Shown: positions 7,635-9,746 of the stretch, piece after piece | Layout of the letters: each line of letters begins with the position of its first letter | Numbering within the stretch: the stretch's first letter is position 1 | From: Bacillota bacterium | GTDB taxonomy: Bacteria; Bacillota; Desulfotomaculia; Desulfotomaculales; JAJYZD01 | NCBI GenBank assembly: GCA_021800315.1 | Contig: JAJYZD010000136.1 | Span: 1-9,746, forward strand | Direction of reading: 5' to 3' | Length of the DNA: 9,746 nucleotides | Program-made: the position numbers and the translations under genes | The notes under the pieces: generated by a model | Databases searched by the model: none | What the model was told of the DNA's origin: nothing | What the model saw: only the letters and a program-made list of their open reading frames with translations

Positions 7635-7663
7635 TTGAGCTAATACAAGGTAATTTAAATGAT
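7635..7663 (+). promoter_or_regulatory. Possible promoter of the GGDEF gene in an AT-rich gap
   Basis: The stretch 7617-7680 is markedly AT-rich against a GC-rich background and lies between a terminator and the next gene. The best match to a sigma-A promoter is TTGAGC (7635-7640), 17 bases, then AATGAT (7658-7663), with four of six matches in each hexamer. Other registers in this AT-rich stretch are possible. Confidence 0.4.
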
Positions 7664-7696
7664 TTGTCGAAAATAGCAGACCAGGGGGTGTAGGGT

Positions 7697-9325
7697 GTGG
7701 CAGGACGGAGCACCTGGACGGTCATGCTCGCCTGGCTGGTAGTCGGGGTGGCTGTCTGGCAGACGGCCACCCTTTTCCCGTCGCTCGACCTGGATCTGAC
7801 CAGGCAATACCTGGTCCTGGCCGCCCTGGCCGGGACGTGCGAACTGGTCGCGGCTCCCCTGGCCAACGGCCGGCTTTCCACCGGGTTTGCCGTGGTTTTG
7901 GCCGCCCGCCTGATATACGGGCCGGCGCCGGCGGTCTGGATCTGGGCCCTGGCCACCCTCGCGGGCCAGGGTATCGCCAACCGGGGCAATCCCCTGCGCA
8001 CCACCATATTCAACGCCGCGCAAGCTATCCTGGCCGCCGTGGCGGCCGCCCGGCTCCTCCCGGGAACGGGCGGCCTGCTCCGCCAGTCCCTGGTTTTCAC
8101 CCTGGGATACTACCTGGCCGGCGCGATCCTGCTGGCCGTCTTCAGCCCGCCGCGCCGTTCCCGCGTCCGGTCCTCCCTGGGCGGCGCCCTTTCCTGGGAT
8201 CTTTTTACCTATCTCGTCACCTGGCCCTTCGGTCTGGGCATGGCCATGATCTACCGGGCCAGCGGTCTTTCCGGCGTGGTGCTGCTCTTTCTGCCGCTTT
8301 TGGCTGCGAGCCTGGTCTTACGCCGGCTGGTGGGGGCATCCGGAGCCGCTCACGAACTGGCCGTCTGGCATGATCTGTCCGCCCGGTCGGCGGCCGCCTG
8401 GGAGCCGGCCAAGGCCTTCCGGCTGGTCCTGGCCGCCGCGGCCAGGCTGGTTCCCTGCCAGTCCGCGGTGCTGTTCCTCTGGTCGGAGGCGGAGAACTGT
8501 TTCACGGCCCAAGCGTCTGTGAGCGGCAGCAAAAGCGGTCTGTCGGGGGTGAAGCTCTTTCGGGAACAGGCCCTGCCCGCGTTGCTTTCCAGGGAACGAA
8601 GACCGGTGCTGGTCAACGACAGCCGCATTGAGTTGGCCGGAGATGCCGGACCGGCCCAGTTCTGGCGTTCCCTTGCCCTTTTTCCCCTGTTGGTGGGGGA
8701 CGACCTGGCCGGCATCCTGGTGTTGGGGGAGAAAAAGCCGGGCGCCTTTACCGTAAAGCACCAGGAGAGCATTCTCCCCGCGGTCGCCCTGGCCACCCGG
8801 ATGGCGGCGGCCGCCCTTCTGGAACGCCGCTTGCGCGAAGTGAGCGTCATTGACGCGGTCACCGGGTTGTATAACCGGCGGTACTTCGTCCTGCGGACAT
8901 ACGAGGAAGGCGAGCGCGCCAACCGGTTTGGCACCGAATTTGCGGTTGCAGTCCTTGCCCTGGATTCCCTGGCGGAAGTGGGGGAGCATTTCGGCCACGG
9001 GGGCGCCGAAAACCTGCTGGTGGCCGTGGCTGATCTCCTGGCGCGGGCGGTGCGTCCGGTGGACCTGGCGGCCCGCTACGGAGAGCGGGAACTGGCCGTC
9101 CTGATGCCCGAGACCGGTTTGAAAGAGGCGGGTGAACTGGTGGAGAACCTGGTGCAAACCTTCCGGGCCCGCGAGTTCCCCCTGGAGGGCGGGAGCAGCG
9201 TTCAACCGGCCTTCCGCGCCGCCTGGGGCGTGTATCCCCGGCAGGCGGAAGACGTGGCCGCTCTTTTCCGGCGCGTGGACCACCTTCTGGCCCGGTCCGG
9301 GGATCATGGTGCGGGCGGGCCGTAA
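7697..9325 (+). CDS. Membrane GAF-GGDEF protein with degenerate active site and RxxD I-site
   Basis: This 542-residue protein has three parts. Residues about 8-210 are hydrophobic with roughly six to eight membrane helices, resembling uncharacterised sensor regions found before signalling domains in Firmicutes. Residues about 235-375 read as a GAF-like domain (CQSAVLFLWSEAENCF, PLLVGDDLAGILVLGEK). Residues about 380-535 are a GGDEF domain beginning with IDAVTGLYNRRYF (385-397). The signature that should read RYGGDEF is RYGERELAVLMP (460-471). The first metal-binding Asp of the family's D-I-D block is Ala (VLALDSL, 419-425), and the usual Asn of 'FKxxND' is not present (EVGEH). Diguanylate cyclase activity is therefore doubtful. 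The I-site motif RxxD is kept as RPVD (453-456), exactly five residues before GEREL, so c-di-GMP binding without synthesis is plausible. GTG 7697 follows AGGGGG (7682-7687). It is probably transcribed alone, since a terminator lies upstream and a hairpin downstream. Confidence 0.85.
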   Translation: MAGRSTWTVMLAWLVVGVAVWQTATLFPSLDLDLTRQYLVLAALAGTCELVAAPLANGRLSTGFAVVLAARLIYGPAPAVWIWALATLAGQGIANRGNPLRTTIFNAAQAILAAVAAARLLPGTGGLLRQSLVFTLGYYLAGAILLAVFSPPRRSRVRSSLGGALSWDLFTYLVTWPFGLGMAMIYRASGLSGVVLLFLPLLAASLVLRRLVGASGAAHELAVWHDLSARSAAAWEPAKAFRLVLAAAARLVPCQSAVLFLWSEAENCFTAQASVSGSKSGLSGVKLFREQALPALLSRERRPVLVNDSRIELAGDAGPAQFWRSLALFPLLVGDDLAGILVLGEKKPGAFTVKHQESILPAVALATRMAAAALLERRLREVSVIDAVTGLYNRRYFVLRTYEEGERANRFGTEFAVAVLALDSLAEVGEHFGHGGAENLLVAVADLLARAVRPVDLAARYGERELAVLMPETGLKEAGELVENLVQTFRAREFPLEGGSSVQPAFRAAWGVYPRQAEDVAALFRRVDHLLARSGDHGAGGP

Positions 9326-9332
9326 CGACGGA

Positions 9333-9356
9333 GGTCCGGCGGGGCCCGCCTCGACC
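9333..9356 (+). terminator. Hairpin after the GGDEF gene, possible terminator without U-tract
   Basis: GGTC (9333-9336) pairs with GACC (9353-9356), and GGCGG (9338-9342) pairs with CCGCC (9346-9350), around a GGC loop with a small bulge. It starts eight bases after the stop codon. The 3' side is TGGTTTGTG rather than a T-run, so termination is only suggested. Confidence 0.45.
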
Positions 9357-9406
9357 TGGTTTGTGAATTCAACAAAAAACGGCATCACTTGACCGACCCT
9401 CCCAAA

Positions 9407-9468
9407 TTATTCACAGGCCGGATTTTTAGCTTATCAAGTTATTAACAGGGTTATCCACAATATACACA
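9407..9468 (+). promoter_or_regulatory. DnaA-box cluster in an AT-rich intergenic stretch
   Basis: Four 9-mers in the same orientation match the DnaA box: TTATTCACA (9407-9415, one change), TTATTAACA (9439-9447, two changes), the perfect consensus TTATCCACA (9451-9459), and ATATACACA (9460-9468, two changes against the consensus). The last three are packed within 30 bases. The tract is AT-rich in an otherwise GC-rich window. The arrangement looks like a DnaA-binding regulatory region or part of a replication origin, but no dnaA, dnaN or rpmH is in the window and no DnaA-trio repeats are seen. It lies about 190 bases upstream of a promoter for the next gene, so DnaA control of that gene is an alternative. 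Confidence 0.62.
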
Positions 9469-9476
9469 GGCATTTA

Positions 9477-9606
9477 GGCGGGACGCGGACGGAACCGGGG
9501 GATAAGTCCCGCCGCCCTACGGCCGGCCGCCGGGCGGACCGCTACGGCGTCGGGCTCCCGGCGGCACGGGTTATGCTACCCGGGGGGGGCCGCGGGATTC
9601 CCGTGG
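9477..9606. other. Run of four GC-rich hairpins in non-coding DNA
   Basis: Directly after the DnaA boxes, four non-overlapping inverted repeats follow each other. GGCGGGA (9477-9483) pairs with TCCCGCC (9507-9513), and GCCGCCGGG (9526-9534) pairs with CCCGGCGGC (9557-9565). CGGGT (9567-9571) pairs with ACCCG (9578-9582), and CCGCGGG (9590-9596) pairs with CCCGTGG (9600-9606, one G-U pair). No gene with family resemblance covers this stretch on either strand. It could be a structured RNA, a DNA structural element, or chance pairing favoured by the very high GC content. It matches no RNA family I recognise. Confidence 0.35.
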
Positions 9607-9653
9607 GCAAGGCAGGAGCCCGAAATTACCCCTACCTTTTTGCCCCAGATCCG

Positions 9654-9662
9654 TGGTATAAT
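9654..9662 (+). promoter_or_regulatory. Extended -10 promoter for the gene entering at the window end
   Basis: TGGTATAAT combines a perfect -10 hexamer TATAAT (9657-9662) with the TG extension at 9654-9655. No good -35 hexamer is found at 16-18 bases, which is common for extended -10 promoters. Transcription would start near 9669, giving a leader of about 73 bases to the ATG at 9742. The leader contains a small hairpin TGTTC-GGGGT-GAACA (9704-9718). Confidence 0.6.
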
Positions 9663-9741
9663 GGGTCGACGCTGGCGGCGACCTCTCATGGGATGGCAAC
9701 GGGTGTTCGGGGTGAACAGAGACTGTTGCGAGGCTGGTAAC

Positions 9742-9746
9742 ATGGC
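9742..9746 (+). CDS. Probable start of a downstream gene, cut by the window end
   Basis: ATG GC at 9742-9746 is preceded by GAGG (9730-9733) at an eight-base gap and lies downstream of the extended -10 promoter. The same frame is open from an ATG at 9688, but that one has no SD. Only five bases are visible, so the product cannot be named. Confidence 0.35.

Noticed and set aside
7656..7673. SigD-like motility promoter (TAAA and GTCGAAAA) before the GGDEF gene.
   Set aside because: The two elements are only six bases apart, whereas SigD promoters need about 15.
9361..9375. Imperfect palindrome around GAATTC (TTGTGAATTCAACAA) as an operator.
   Set aside because: Symmetry requires a one-base bulge and there is no matching second site, so it is not distinguishable from chance.
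8318..9388. 356-residue minus-strand open frame opposite the GGDEF gene.
   Set aside because: Shadow of the + strand gene; no recognisable domain and biased Gly/His/Gln/Arg composition.

Overview
The window is G+C-rich (about two thirds by eye) bacterial DNA with every confident gene on the + strand. It looks like a chromosomal stretch from a high-GC, probably endospore-forming Firmicute of the Desulfotomaculum/Pelotomaculum/Desulforudis/Moorella type. The reasons are a YlmC/YmxH-family PRC-barrel protein just before metK, Shine-Dalgarno (SD) sites of the GGAGG type, GTG and TTG starts, and a consensus DnaA box. The lineage is inferred from family content only.

Left part (1-5541) is an envelope and nucleotide-sugar block. 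It holds the C-terminus of a WecA/TagO/MraY-type polyprenyl-phosphate sugar-1-phosphate transferase, galU (UTP-glucose-1-phosphate uridylyltransferase), a galE-like UDP-sugar 4-epimerase, a phosphoglucomutase/phosphomannomutase, and a MurJ/MviN-type lipid flippase. Together they could make glucose-1-phosphate, UDP-glucose and UDP-galactose, load a sugar on undecaprenyl phosphate and flip a lipid-linked precursor. The block is divided by an intrinsic terminator between wecA and galU (stem 202-230). It is divided again by a 493-base gap after galE, which holds an 11-bp tandem repeat, a hairpin, a 3' remnant of a VapC-like PIN toxin gene and then a good sigma-A promoter (2477-2504) for pgm-murJ.

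Middle part (5542-7608): a small PRC-barrel protein, metK (S-adenosylmethionine synthetase), and a 125-residue membrane-anchored protein of unknown function that resembles the first half of a GT-A glycosyltransferase fold. A clear terminator (7585-7608) closes this part.

Right part (7609-9746): after an AT-rich promoter-like stretch comes a 542-residue membrane protein with an N-terminal multi-TM region, a GAF-like domain and a GGDEF domain. The GGDEF active site is degenerate (GEREL) but the RxxD inhibitory-site motif is kept. It is followed by about 420 bases without a confident gene. This stretch has a cluster of DnaA boxes with one perfect TTATCCACA, then a run of GC hairpins, then an extended -10 promoter with a short leader that ends at the likely start of another gene cut by the window end.

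Most of the window is ordinary housekeeping. The items that deserve a second look are the degenerate GGDEF protein, the DnaA-box cluster with its adjoining structured region, the orphan GT-A-like small protein, the PIN remnant and the altered nucleotide-binding signature of GalU.
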